Shown in pieces: positions 7,229 through 14,757 of a stretch of 25,224 nucleotides of DNA. Source of the stretch: JAWXBG01 sp044375415. GTDB taxonomy: Bacteria; Bacteroidota; Bacteroidia; Flavobacteriales_D; Sanyastnellaceae. The notes under the pieces were generated by a model. It worked only from the letters and a program-made list of their open reading frames with translations, was not told where the DNA came from and did not search any database. The stretch's first letter is position 1, and every line of letters starts with the position of its first letter. Made by a program: the position numbers and the translations under genes. The DNA lies in assembly GCA_044375415.1 (NCBI GenBank), contig JBILMS010000050.1, forward strand, positions 1-25,224, read 5' to 3'.

Positions 7229-8791
7229 ATGAATATCCCGCCGTCGACTTTCAAAAATGTACTTACTACATTGATCGTATTATTTGTAGTCAACTTTTCC
7301 AACTCACAAACTATATCACTTGATCCCTCTTTTGATCAGGACGGAATCGTAGTAACCGACTTTGGAACAGAAGAAGACATTTGCAGAGATATAGCACTTC
7401 AAAGTGATGGGAAGATTGTTGTGGCAGGATACAACGACGACGGTCTATTCGCATTAGCCCGTTACAACTCCAATGGGAGCTTAGACAATACATTTGATGG
7501 CGACGGAAAGGTGACCACTCAGATCGGAACTTCAGGAGGAAGAGCACACACGGTGGCTGTTCAAAATGACGGTAAAATTTTAGCCGCCGGGTACGGTTAC
7601 AATGGGACTGATAATGATTTCGCTGTCGCCAGATACAATCCGGATGGAAGTTTAGATACTTCCTTCGATTTGGATGGAATTGTACTGACCAACTTCGCTG
7701 AATTCTCCAATGACCGAGCATTTGATATCATCTTACAATCCGATGAAAAAATTGTAGTGAGTGGATACAACACGGATCCAGATACGGACAGAGACTTCGC
7801 TTTGGTCCGATATAATCCAGATGGAAGTGTAGACAACTCGTTAAACTCAACAGGAAAAGTAAGCACGCCTATCCAAGTAGGAGACGACGAAGCGCATTCG
7901 GTCCTCATCCAGGAAGATGGGAAAATTGTACTTGTAGGATTCAGCTTCGATTTTTTTATTCGCAACTTCACCGTAGTTCGCTACAACACCAATGGAACAA
8001 TCGACGACACCTTTGACGCAGACGGAATAGTGACTACTTCCATCACATCTTACGACGATGCAGCTTATTCCTCTGCACTCCAAAACGACGGTAAAATTGT
8101 TATAGCGGGATATACTTCCGGAGATACATACGACGTCGCTCTCATGCGATACAACACAGATGGAAGTTTGGACAATACTTTTGGAACAGGTGGTACTGGT
8201 ATAACTCCCATTGGAAATTCAGCCGATTTGGCCTATTCAATGCTCATACAAGAAGACAATAAAATCCTGGTTGCAGGACATGCCGATTTCAATGACAACG
8301 CTTTTGCACTGCTCCGATATAACTCCGATGGCAGCCTCGACAATACATTTGACAACGATGGTATTGTTACCACTCAAATAGGCCCCACATGGTCCGATGA
8401 TGTCATCTTCTCAATGCTGTTGCAGGCAGATGGCAACATTTTGGTTGCCGGTCAAACCAGCGATAGCGATAACAATGACTATGATTTTGCATTGGCACGT
8501 TACTTAAATTCCGGTAACATTTCTGTTGACGAATATGAATCATCAAACTCAAAACTGAGCATTTTCCCAAATCCCTGTGATAGCCGAACTGCTTTATACT
8601 TTGAAGGAGACTTCAGTGGAACCATGGTTCACATTACAAATTCTTTAGGCAAAAAAGTCCGAGAATTTATTCCTCTGGATGGGAAAACACTTTCGATATC
8701 TTGTGATGATCTGCCAAATGGTGTATATTTCGTCCAATTGACGAGGTCCGGTAAACTCATCTCCAAAAGTGAATTCATTATTGAAAAATAA
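7229..8791 (+). CDS. Delta-60 repeat protein with C-terminal T9SS sorting domain
   Basis: This is a 520-residue secreted protein. An N-terminal signal peptide (residues 1 to about 26, ending NFSNSQ) is followed by seven tandem repeats of about 55-60 residues. Each has a core like GSLDNTFDGDGKVTT, then IALQSDGKIVVAGY and FALARYNSDG. These are delta-60 repeats, which fold as propeller blades. Residues from about 437 (LSIFPNPCDS...) to the end (NGVYFVQLTRSGKLISKSEFIIEK) form a type A T9SS sorting domain, so the protein should cross the outer membrane via PorU-type machinery and become surface bound or released. The repeats are not identical at DNA level, so they are old duplications. It overlaps the next cargo gene by 11-23 bp. 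No ligand can be inferred. Confidence 0.9.
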   Translation: MNIPPSTFKNVLTTLIVLFVVNFSNSQTISLDPSFDQDGIVVTDFGTEEDICRDIALQSDGKIVVAGYNDDGLFALARYNSNGSLDNTFDGDGKVTTQIGTSGGRAHTVAVQNDGKILAAGYGYNGTDNDFAVARYNPDGSLDTSFDLDGIVLTNFAEFSNDRAFDIILQSDEKIVVSGYNTDPDTDRDFALVRYNPDGSVDNSLNSTGKVSTPIQVGDDEAHSVLIQEDGKIVLVGFSFDFFIRNFTVVRYNTNGTIDDTFDADGIVTTSITSYDDAAYSSALQNDGKIVIAGYTSGDTYDVALMRYNTDGSLDNTFGTGGTGITPIGNSADLAYSMLIQEDNKILVAGHADFNDNAFALLRYNSDGSLDNTFDNDGIVTTQIGPTWSDDVIFSMLLQADGNILVAGQTSDSDNNDYDFALARYLNSGNISVDEYESSNSKLSIFPNPCDSRTALYFEGDFSGTMVHITNSLGKKVREFIPLDGKTLSISCDDLPNGVYFVQLTRSGKLISKSEFIIEK

Positions 8792-10955
8792 ACTTTCAAG
8801 TCTTGTTATCATCCTTTTGTGGTGTACTTCTATTTGCGCGCAAATCCCAATCGATAGTTTACAAGGACATTATTCTTTTACTAGTTCTTTAAACGATAAT
8901 TCCGGAAATAACAATCACATCGAAATCGGGTCCGGAACTTATGCAACAGATCGCTTTGGAAACCCGGAGAGTGCATTTCTACTGGATGGCACTTCCGACT
9001 CGCTTGTCTTCCCTATTGAAGAGTTTTCGCCCATCTTGGGAGACTTCACTATAAGCCTTTGGTACAAAACCAATTCTCCCAAGATTCTAAATCTCTTTTC
9101 GTCCAAAGAATTTCCGACTGATACAACCGATAATTTTGAAGTACAACTGAATAGTCATAACGGCTACTATCTGGAGTATTACATGCAATCCTTTTATCAG
9201 ACCTTTGTTTATTGGAATGGCAATGGAACGGACAATAACTCTGCTGCGGAGGGATCTCCGGGGCTTTTCTCCAAAGGTGATTGGTGCCATTTTGTGATAA
9301 TCCGTGAAGACGATAGCTTCTATATTTATCGAAATCATCAACTTTATACTTTAAGTGAAAACAATACTTATAGCGGAATATTAGGAGATACTGTTGACAT
9401 GGTCCTAAGTGCATCCCCATATTTATTTGAAGGTGCCATCGACGATCTACGCTTTTATAACCGAGCATTAAATCAATCCGAAATTGATTTATTGTGGTTC
9501 GAAAATAATCCGATCACTTTTGTGTATCCCAAAGCCACAGACGCCTATGTACAAGGTTCGAATCTGCTGGTCTATTGGGAATTTGATACTACGCAAATAA
9601 GTGATTCCATTCATGTTGAAATCAAACTAAATGACGAACCTTGGGTAGATGCAGAACATTCGAACGACGCCAATCAAAATTACATTTACATCGATATGTC
9701 GTATCCACCGGGAACAACTGTTGAAGTGCGGGTTACAGATTATATCGACACAAACCTGACTCAATCGACCGGCACCTTTATCGTTAGTGAATATGATTGG
9801 GTGGAAGTTTCTGCTGTTTTGCCTTTCAATGCAAAAGATGGAGCCGGACTATTAAATTTTCAAAATAAAATGTGGCTTCTCGGAGGTTGGGATCCCCCTT
9901 TCCATCCACCGATGTATACTCACAACGAAATATGGAGTTCCGTAGATGGTGTCAATTGGAATTATGAAGGTGATGCACCATGGCCGGCCCGACATGCCGC
10001 TGCTTGGTTGACAACGGACGATGCCATGTGGGTCGTTGGCGGAGATCCACAGTCCGGATGCCTTACCGATGTTTGGAAATCAAATGATGGACTCAACTGG
10101 GAGCAGACGATAGAAGCAATACCTGACTTTGTGATACGAAATAATCCTAACTACGGAGTTCTAAACGATCAACTTTTTATTTATGGTGGAGAGCAGTGCA
10201 GTGGTCCACCTAAAAATGATGTTTGGACAAGTTCGGATGGAATCAACTGGAATCAACTTCCCGATGCACCGTGGTCCGGTCGAGGCATGCAAATAAACTC
10301 TTGTATTGATGAAAATGGGTCTATGTGGATGCTCGGTGGTTCGAATGAAGGCACCCGCCGATCCTACAATGAAGTATGGAAAACGGATGATGGCATCAAT
10401 TGGATACTTGTAAATGAATCGGCTCCCTGGGCCGGACGCTATTGGCATACAGTAGCCTCGTTTGATAATAAAATTTGGTTGATGGGAGGAATGGCTACAG
10501 GAATAGAAATGAACGATGTGTGGTATTCAGAAGATGGTATTAACTGGAGAGAATTTAAAAGTACTACGGGGAATGTACCTCTTGGAACAAGGCATGCACA
10601 ATCGACTACGGTATTCGACAACGCCCTCTGGTACATGTGCGGAATAGCCACAAACAATGCCTGGAAAATTGTAAACGTCAATGATACAACTTCACTACAA
10701 GAAGAAAGTCTATCAGAAAATAGAATGATCCTCTATCCGAATCCTGCTGATGACATATTGACTATTCAATTTTATGGCAACCGATTCAATGGCGGAAACA
10801 TTGAAATTTACAACTCGCTCGGTAAGCTGATTATGGAAGAATCAAACGTTTCCGGATCAACCTACACTATCGACATAGCGCATTTAAAACGCGGTCTGTA
10901 TTTCGTTCGTTCGACTGGGTCGGTAAAGAGTACTCGTACATTTCTAAAACTTTAG
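8769..10955 (+). CDS. LamG and Kelch-like repeat protein with T9SS sorting domain
   Basis: This is a 728-residue secreted protein. The signal peptide NKLSSLVIILLWCTSICAQ is followed by a LamG/concanavalin-like domain (about 30-245; the segments YSFTSSLNDNSGNNNHIE, GDFTISLWYKT and IDDLRFYNRALNQSEI are diagnostic). Next is an Ig-like linker (about 255-345), then Kelch-type propeller repeats (about 350-650). Five of these carry the recurring signature DVWxSxDGxNW along with LGGW/MGG turns. The C-terminus (LYPNPADDILTIQF ... LKRGLYFVRSTGS...) is a type A T9SS sorting domain. The start is GTG at 8769 or TTG at 8781; both lie inside the end of the preceding cargo gene, so translation is likely coupled. 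It is probably a surface carbohydrate- or glycan-binding protein, by inference only. Confidence 0.87.
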   Translation: MNSLLKNKLSSLVIILLWCTSICAQIPIDSLQGHYSFTSSLNDNSGNNNHIEIGSGTYATDRFGNPESAFLLDGTSDSLVFPIEEFSPILGDFTISLWYKTNSPKILNLFSSKEFPTDTTDNFEVQLNSHNGYYLEYYMQSFYQTFVYWNGNGTDNNSAAEGSPGLFSKGDWCHFVIIREDDSFYIYRNHQLYTLSENNTYSGILGDTVDMVLSASPYLFEGAIDDLRFYNRALNQSEIDLLWFENNPITFVYPKATDAYVQGSNLLVYWEFDTTQISDSIHVEIKLNDEPWVDAEHSNDANQNYIYIDMSYPPGTTVEVRVTDYIDTNLTQSTGTFIVSEYDWVEVSAVLPFNAKDGAGLLNFQNKMWLLGGWDPPFHPPMYTHNEIWSSVDGVNWNYEGDAPWPARHAAAWLTTDDAMWVVGGDPQSGCLTDVWKSNDGLNWEQTIEAIPDFVIRNNPNYGVLNDQLFIYGGEQCSGPPKNDVWTSSDGINWNQLPDAPWSGRGMQINSCIDENGSMWMLGGSNEGTRRSYNEVWKTDDGINWILVNESAPWAGRYWHTVASFDNKIWLMGGMATGIEMNDVWYSEDGINWREFKSTTGNVPLGTRHAQSTTVFDNALWYMCGIATNNAWKIVNVNDTTSLQEESLSENRMILYPNPADDILTIQFYGNRFNGGNIEIYNSLGKLIMEESNVSGSTYTIDIAHLKRGLYFVRSTGSVKSTRTFLKL

Positions 10956-10981
10956 AGCGTAATCAACACAGATTACCTTTG
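10951..10981 (+). promoter_or_regulatory. Promoter of the orphan pseudouridine-synthase-associated gene
   Basis: TACCTTTG (10974-10981) is a perfect -7 box. TTT at 10951-10953 lies 20 bp upstream and may serve as the -33 element. The -7 box overlaps the in-frame TTG at 10979, which rules that codon out and fixes translation at the ATG at 10994. Confidence 0.6.
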
Positions 10982-10993
10982 TGCTTAAGAAAA

Positions 10994-11770
10994 ATGAGCA
11001 CCTCACAAACGGACAACCTATTTCATCCATTTCATCATGCTATTGAAAAGTACTCCCTTCCGGAAGAACTTCAATTGATGCAAGATGGCGCTGAACCCCA
11101 CCCACTCTGTCGTTTGGCAGCTCTTGAACTTCAAGAACATCTGGAAATACAAACCGATTGGAAGCATAATTTTGGTTTAAACACCAACCTCGATTCTGCG
11201 ATCATTGGAAAAATGTTTGGGGTTTTGATTGTTAAAACAGAAAAAAAAAAGATCGGATATTTAGCAGCCTTCTCCGGCAAACTCGCAGGAGGAAATCACC
11301 ATGCCGGTTTTGTCCCCACAGTATTTGACGGACTAACGGAGGGCAGTTATCTCAACCGAGGAATGATCGAACTTTCTCGCATCAATGCGATGATTCGAGA
11401 TATGGATAGTTCTACACCCGAAGGATATCAACAAGTACAGGATATGAAAATCCATCGCAGAAATCACTCCAATGCACTGCAAAATCGATTATTCGAAGAT
11501 TACATGTTTATCAATGCAGATGGACTTGAAAAAAGTTTGCGAGACATTTTTAATCCCCACAACATTTCCGGAAAAAATCCTCCGGCCGGAGCAGGTGAAT
11601 GTGCCGGAATAAAACTACTTCAGTACGCCTTTTTGCATAAAATGAAACCATTGGGATTGGCGGAGTTTTGGTGGGGACAATCCTCTCGTTCACCCCATTG
11701 GAAACACGGTGAATTCTACGCTTGTTGCAAAGAAAAATGCGAACCCATTTTGGGTTTTATGTTGAGTTGA
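10994..11770 (+). CDS. Stand-alone N-terminal module of long RluA-family pseudouridine synthases
   Basis: This 258-residue protein carries the conserved signatures I know from the N-terminal half of long (about 550-residue) RluA-family proteins. They are PHPLCRLAALELQ (36-48), GKMFGVLIV (72-80), GYLAAFSGKL (88-97), GFVPTVFD (105-112), GECAGIKLLQYA (201-212), PLGLAEFWWG (219-228) and HGEFYACCKEKCEPIL (238-253). In those fusions the catalytic RluA domain with its HxxRLDxxTSG motif follows. Here the protein stops after the Cys-rich end, and no RluA-like sequence is present in the 340 bp downstream in any frame. The module's function is not known to me; the clustered Cys (Cys243, Cys244, Cys248) and His residues suggest metal binding. 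There is no signal peptide. The start at 10994 is set by the promoter. Confidence 0.75.
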   Translation: MSTSQTDNLFHPFHHAIEKYSLPEELQLMQDGAEPHPLCRLAALELQEHLEIQTDWKHNFGLNTNLDSAIIGKMFGVLIVKTEKKKIGYLAAFSGKLAGGNHHAGFVPTVFDGLTEGSYLNRGMIELSRINAMIRDMDSSTPEGYQQVQDMKIHRRNHSNALQNRLFEDYMFINADGLEKSLRDIFNPHNISGKNPPAGAGECAGIKLLQYAFLHKMKPLGLAEFWWGQSSRSPHWKHGEFYACCKEKCEPILGFMLS

Positions 11771-11820
11771 GTCGAGAAATAAAGAGAATGTCCAAGCTTA
11801 ATTCAGCTGACATCTGATAA

Positions 11821-11892
11821 GCCCCGGAGGGGCGACATCATAGTAGAAACGTCATACGAAGCGCAACCCAAAGCCCCAGAGGGGCGACATCT
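11821..11892. repeat. Two copies of the GCCCC-GGA/AGA-GGGGCGACATC palindromic repeat
   Basis: Copy one starts at 11821 (GCCCCGGAGGGGCGACATC) and copy two at 11873 (GCCCCAGAGGGGCGACATCT), 52 bp apart. A GACATCT at 11809-11815 looks like the tail of a third, decayed copy. The loop differs while both stem arms are kept. I recall very similar elements scattered between genes in many Bacteroidetes. They lie in a 342-bp gap (11771-12112) that otherwise holds only a possible minus-strand small ORF. Confidence 0.7.
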
Positions 11893-11978
11893 AAATTTCG
11901 TTGAACAAATAATCTGAGACGAATAAATCAATCAAAAAATATGAAGTTCAGTATGCCTCCAAATTAGGAATTTCATCA

Positions 11979-12071
11979 TCAATTCCTCACGAACAACCAC
12001 TTCACAGACTCGTACAAACCGATTCCGATGTATCCGAAGATCCCGGGCTTTTTGCGTTCATGGACGGACAT
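11979..12071 (-). CDS. Possible small protein of 30 residues
   Basis: An ATG-started frame on the minus strand reads MSVHERKKPGIFGYIG and continues with a hydrophobic, aromatic segment ending KWLFVRN before TGA. A basic N-terminus, a Gly-rich apolar centre and a basic tail suit a small membrane-associated peptide. An A-rich stretch (GCTGAAAAAACG) lies just before the ATG. The frame is short enough to be chance. It diverges from the lipoprotein gene at 12113, whose start lies 41 bp away. I do not recognise a family. Confidence 0.3.
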   Translation of the reverse strand: MSVHERKKPGIFGYIGIGLYESVKWLFVRN

Positions 12072-12112
12072 CGTTTTTTCAGCATTCAGAGCCTTTCTAC
12101 TACATTAGCAAC

Positions 12113-12595
12113 ATGTTGAAACGCCTATTAATACCACTACTCCTATTCTCTTGCTCCGACAAAAGTTCTGTGAAGGAACCGGCGTCATCCGAAAACTTTA
12201 TGCCCCTTCGAAAAGCGGGTGAGCAATACTATTGTTACGATTGTGCCGATGCCGACAGTTCATGGACTAATCGGGTATTTTTAACCTTGCAGTCTAACCG
12301 GCAATTCGAAATAATTCTAGATCATTTCGACAACAACACAAAAAAATATGTGGAGACCAAACATTATACAGGTGGCTATAAACGTTCGGACAGCACCCTG
12401 ACATTATCTCTGGAAAAAGGAGATACTTCATGGTACAAATTAGCTTCCACGCGTGTTCTTTCAAGTGGCAGCACCGGCTCCAAAGATCAGCAAATTCAGA
12501 CCTTTGAATATCAAAAATCAACAGATACTTTCGAATTACAAGGCTGTTCCTTTTTCCTCCTCGATCAAAACAACCGTTTGAGTACCGGCAAATGA
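12113..12595 (+). CDS. Small lipoprotein of unknown function
   Basis: This is a 160-residue protein with a short lipoprotein signal (MLKRLLIPLLLFSC; lipid-modified Cys14), followed by a Ser/Glu-rich linker and a beta-rich domain. The pair CYDC (about 38-41) and a later Cys near residue 144 (LQGCSFF) could form a disulfide. The stretch YTGGYKRSDSTLTLSLEKGD resembles strands found in small lipocalin- or NlpE-like lipoproteins, but I cannot assign a family. A near-consensus -7 box (TACATTAG at 12101) lies only a few bases before the ATG. It is probably cotranscribed with the secreted protein that starts 47 bp downstream, and the two may work together at the cell surface. Confidence 0.72.
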   Translation: MLKRLLIPLLLFSCSDKSSVKEPASSENFMPLRKAGEQYYCYDCADADSSWTNRVFLTLQSNRQFEIILDHFDNNTKKYVETKHYTGGYKRSDSTLTLSLEKGDTSWYKLASTRVLSSGSTGSKDQQIQTFEYQKSTDTFELQGCSFFLLDQNNRLSTGK

Positions 12596-12642
12596 ACCCT
12601 TTTAATAATTAGCTGTACCAAGTACTGTCCAAATTGGAACAT

Positions 12643-14151
12643 ATGAAAAGAAGCCTCGTTTGTTTATTCGTCTTATTGACATCGCTTTTACATGTCAGAT
12701 CGTTGGCTCAACCGGGAGAGTACTTCAATGACCACTTCCCGAAAATGAGAATTTATGTTTCCAAAGCATCTTTGAAAATCGCAGGGAAATCCTGTCGTAT
12801 GCGATTCATGTGTGCACAAGTTCCAAAACACTATGTCACTGAATTTCCAGAATTTGTTCGCATTGAATGTTACGGGCAGGCACATGAAAATCTTTCTTCA
12901 GCTACCCAGGACGGATGCCTGCATCTCATTCGTTTTGGCGAGAACTATGAGACGATCGATACAATGAGCATTCTAACTGCGACCTTCAGGAACCTCGATG
13001 AAATCATTATAGATAGTTTGGAATACGTACCCGGTAGATTTATGATTCAAACCAAAGACCTCGTCAATCAAGATGGAAAATCTGGTGACAACAGTTGGAT
13101 ATATGACCACAAATATGATCAGTTCAAACTTAAACACGGAACAAAACCGGTTGCTGTTGCAAGTGAAAAAAATACCTGGGACTTGATCGACTTTACCACT
13201 CGCACTTATGTATTCGATGAGTTAAAGCAATCCGTTCAGCCAAAAGAGCCCGGTTCCGTTACTCATGTTTCTCCATGGGCTATAGGTAAATTTCAAGATT
13301 ACTTCGAACTCGATTCGTTGTGGATTTCTTCGGATAAGAAACATTACAGGATGGCACTCCGGTATATCTCACCGGAAACACTTGACTTGAACGATATCAT
13401 CCACTATAGGCCCGTTACAGCAGAAGCCCGGAAATTGCTGGAAACAGAGAGTAAGGCCCAGATTCAGGAGAAATACGGCATACACATTCGCCAATTTCAT
13501 GGCAAGGATTTTATGTTCAAATACCACTTCGAAGTTTTTGAAAAGGAAAAAACGAAAGACAAGAGGTCACCTTTGTATGCACGACAATTAAACAATTCCA
13601 AACGCGATCCGAGAATAGTTAGTTATACAAATCAGAGCGGTGAACCAAGTGCTTTTGACACGATAGCTGTCTACACTCCCGGCCAGGTATTTCATCTTTC
13701 CGGAGATATTCGAAGTCTTGTTATGGAAAATTTCTTCACAGAAACCAGTACCCTGAGAATGAATACTCAATTCTTCGATCATGAGATAAAACATCCTCAA
13801 AATCACTATAGATCTGAAGGTCCCAGTCCCTTTATACGCGATTTTACAACCAACGATTACTATGCCCTGACTCATGAGAAAGAACAAATCCTAACAGACA
13901 AGATCACATACGACGGTCATTATGATGCACAAGTTGAAAAGATAAGCTACGACAAAAAACTTGTTACTATTAAAATCACGAAACTGCCGGTAAGCGACTA
14001 TCCCAATCGTCAGCAATTTAAATTAGAGGTTATTTGCGATTCTGATATCCTCCTTGATAAGAGAGAAATTAAAGTACCTCTTACTATTGAATTTAAGGAT
14101 GGATCTCTACTTAATCTGAACTATGGATTTAAATGTCATTGGAAGGATTGA
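12643..14151 (+). CDS. Secreted protein of unknown function
   Basis: This is a 502-residue protein with a signal peptide (MKRSLVCLFVLLTSLLHVRSLAQ). The mature part has no T9SS sorting domain, lipobox or membrane segment, so it is probably periplasmic. It is rich in aromatic and charged residues and in predicted beta strands; a Cys pair near residues 50-60 (GKSCRMRFMC) could form a disulfide. I recognise no family or catalytic motif. The ATG at 12643 begins directly at the signal peptide; an in-frame TTG at 12634 adds only three residues. It follows the small lipoprotein gene by 47 bp with no terminator between, which suggests one transcript. A 606-bp stretch follows with no convincing protein gene; it is described under the operator, RNA and terminator entries. 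Confidence 0.75.
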   Translation: MKRSLVCLFVLLTSLLHVRSLAQPGEYFNDHFPKMRIYVSKASLKIAGKSCRMRFMCAQVPKHYVTEFPEFVRIECYGQAHENLSSATQDGCLHLIRFGENYETIDTMSILTATFRNLDEIIIDSLEYVPGRFMIQTKDLVNQDGKSGDNSWIYDHKYDQFKLKHGTKPVAVASEKNTWDLIDFTTRTYVFDELKQSVQPKEPGSVTHVSPWAIGKFQDYFELDSLWISSDKKHYRMALRYISPETLDLNDIIHYRPVTAEARKLLETESKAQIQEKYGIHIRQFHGKDFMFKYHFEVFEKEKTKDKRSPLYARQLNNSKRDPRIVSYTNQSGEPSAFDTIAVYTPGQVFHLSGDIRSLVMENFFTETSTLRMNTQFFDHEIKHPQNHYRSEGPSPFIRDFTTNDYYALTHEKEQILTDKITYDGHYDAQVEKISYDKKLVTIKITKLPVSDYPNRQQFKLEVICDSDILLDKREIKVPLTIEFKDGSLLNLNYGFKCHWKD

Positions 14152-14245
14152 CGGCACTTGTCGCTCCTAACCAAATGGTCTTAAAGTGTATTATTATCAG
14201 ATACTTATCGCTTCTCATTTCGCTTTCCAATAAAAATTATGACAT

Positions 14246-14285
14246 TTATCACTTTTGTATCACATTTGTGATACTTTTGTGATAC
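14246..14285. promoter_or_regulatory. Four-half-site symmetric operator over a -7 box
   Basis: TATCAC at 14247-14252 and 14258-14263, and GTGATA at 14268-14273 and 14279-14284, are each spaced 11 bp. The whole array is dyad symmetric about 14265/14266, and its core GTATCACA/TGTGATAC (14257-14264 and 14267-14274, 2-bp spacer) is a perfect palindrome. The perfect -7 box TACTTTTG (14272-14279) lies inside the right half, so a bound regulator would cover the promoter. The phasing of one helical turn suggests two dimers side by side on one face of the DNA. The half-site differs from the HigBA operator at 14709, so another regulator is expected. Confidence 0.65.
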
Positions 14286-14286
14286 T

Positions 14287-14680
14287 AACAATTAACACTA
14301 AACCACATGACTTCACTAATTAGGCTAAGCTTGGCTGTGCCTCGCCGCGAGCAGATTCGATGTTCGCGATACAATTGATGTACACTTCGGAGGTAAAGCT
14401 GCACAAACAACAACGGCTCAACCATAACAAAATTTTTTCAATAGGTGAACCGGAAAGATTCATCCGAAGGTCTACGCAGCCGGAGGATGGATCTTCCCAC
14501 TATACTGACGTTCGGTTCAAAACATGGTCGTCTGTCTGTTGCTAAAATATACTTACAGGTATTCTACAAAAGCTAACAGGCACTAGGCGACCATGTTCTA
14601 AACCACATCAGTTTAGGTTCGGTAATACCAGGTTTATTTTTTACAGCAAGAGCCCTGAACGCAGGGCTCTTGTTTTTTTT
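14287..14680 (+). ncRNA. Candidate structured RNA or leader of unknown family
   Basis: About 390 bp between a consensus -7 box (14272-14279) and a perfect terminator (14647-14680) contains a series of strong stems. These are 14346-14353 with 14361-14368 (8 bp, one G-U); 14446-14452 with 14513-14519 (7 bp) enclosing 14455-14465 with 14485-14495 (11 bp, one G-U); 14521-14530 with 14588-14597 (10 bp perfect) extended inside by 14536-14543 with 14571-14579; and 14598-14603 with 14611-14616 (6 bp perfect). No frame gives a convincing long protein. A 23-codon frame (14307-14378) starts about 20 nt after the expected transcript start and could be a leader peptide. I see no hallmark sequences of tmRNA, RNase P, 6S, SRP RNA or common riboswitches. 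Confidence 0.5.
14647..14680 (+). terminator. Strong rho-independent terminator
   Basis: A perfect 11-bp stem CAAGAGCCCTG/CAGGGCTCTTG (14647-14657 and 14662-14672) with loop AACG is followed by eight T. It closes the structured region upstream and separates it from the toxin-antitoxin pair. Confidence 0.95.
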
Positions 14681-14708
14681 CAAAAAAAAGATCAAAATAG
14701 TACCAGTC

Positions 14709-14731
14709 AGTTATCCAAATAGATAACTTCG
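14709..14731 (+). promoter_or_regulatory. Operator-promoter of the HigBA-like pair
   Basis: AGTTATC (14709-14715) and GATAACT (14722-14728) form a perfect 7-bp inverted repeat with a 6-bp spacer. Its right arm overlaps TAACTTCG (14724-14731), a close match to the -7 consensus, 27 bp before the toxin ATG. This layout fits autorepression by the HTH antitoxin of the operon. Confidence 0.6.
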
Positions 14732-14757
14732 CCACAATAAACTGAAAAACAAAAATT

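Noticed and set aside
7229..8530. Tandem DNA repeat array
   Set aside because: Repetition is at protein level (delta-60 blades) with diverged codons, so it is part of the coding sequence and not a separate DNA repeat.
14295..14425. Minus-strand frame of about 46 codons opposite the start of the structured region
   Set aside because: Composition is not convincing, a stop lies just before its ATG, and it opposes the promoter and terminator that define the locus.
14360..14545. Open frame of 61 codons inside the structured region
   Set aside because: It spans several strong hairpin arms, has an unnatural composition, and starts inside a stem; RNA structure explains the region better.
14287..14680. 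Retron, group II intron, tmRNA or RNase P RNA
   Set aside because: No reverse transcriptase is adjacent, and the conserved core sequences of these RNAs were not seen.
14287..14757. Type III toxin-antitoxin (ToxIN-like) reading of RNA plus terminator plus toxin
   Set aside because: There are no short tandem repeats in the RNA, the downstream toxin is RelE/HigB-like, and it already has an HTH antitoxin partner and its own promoter.
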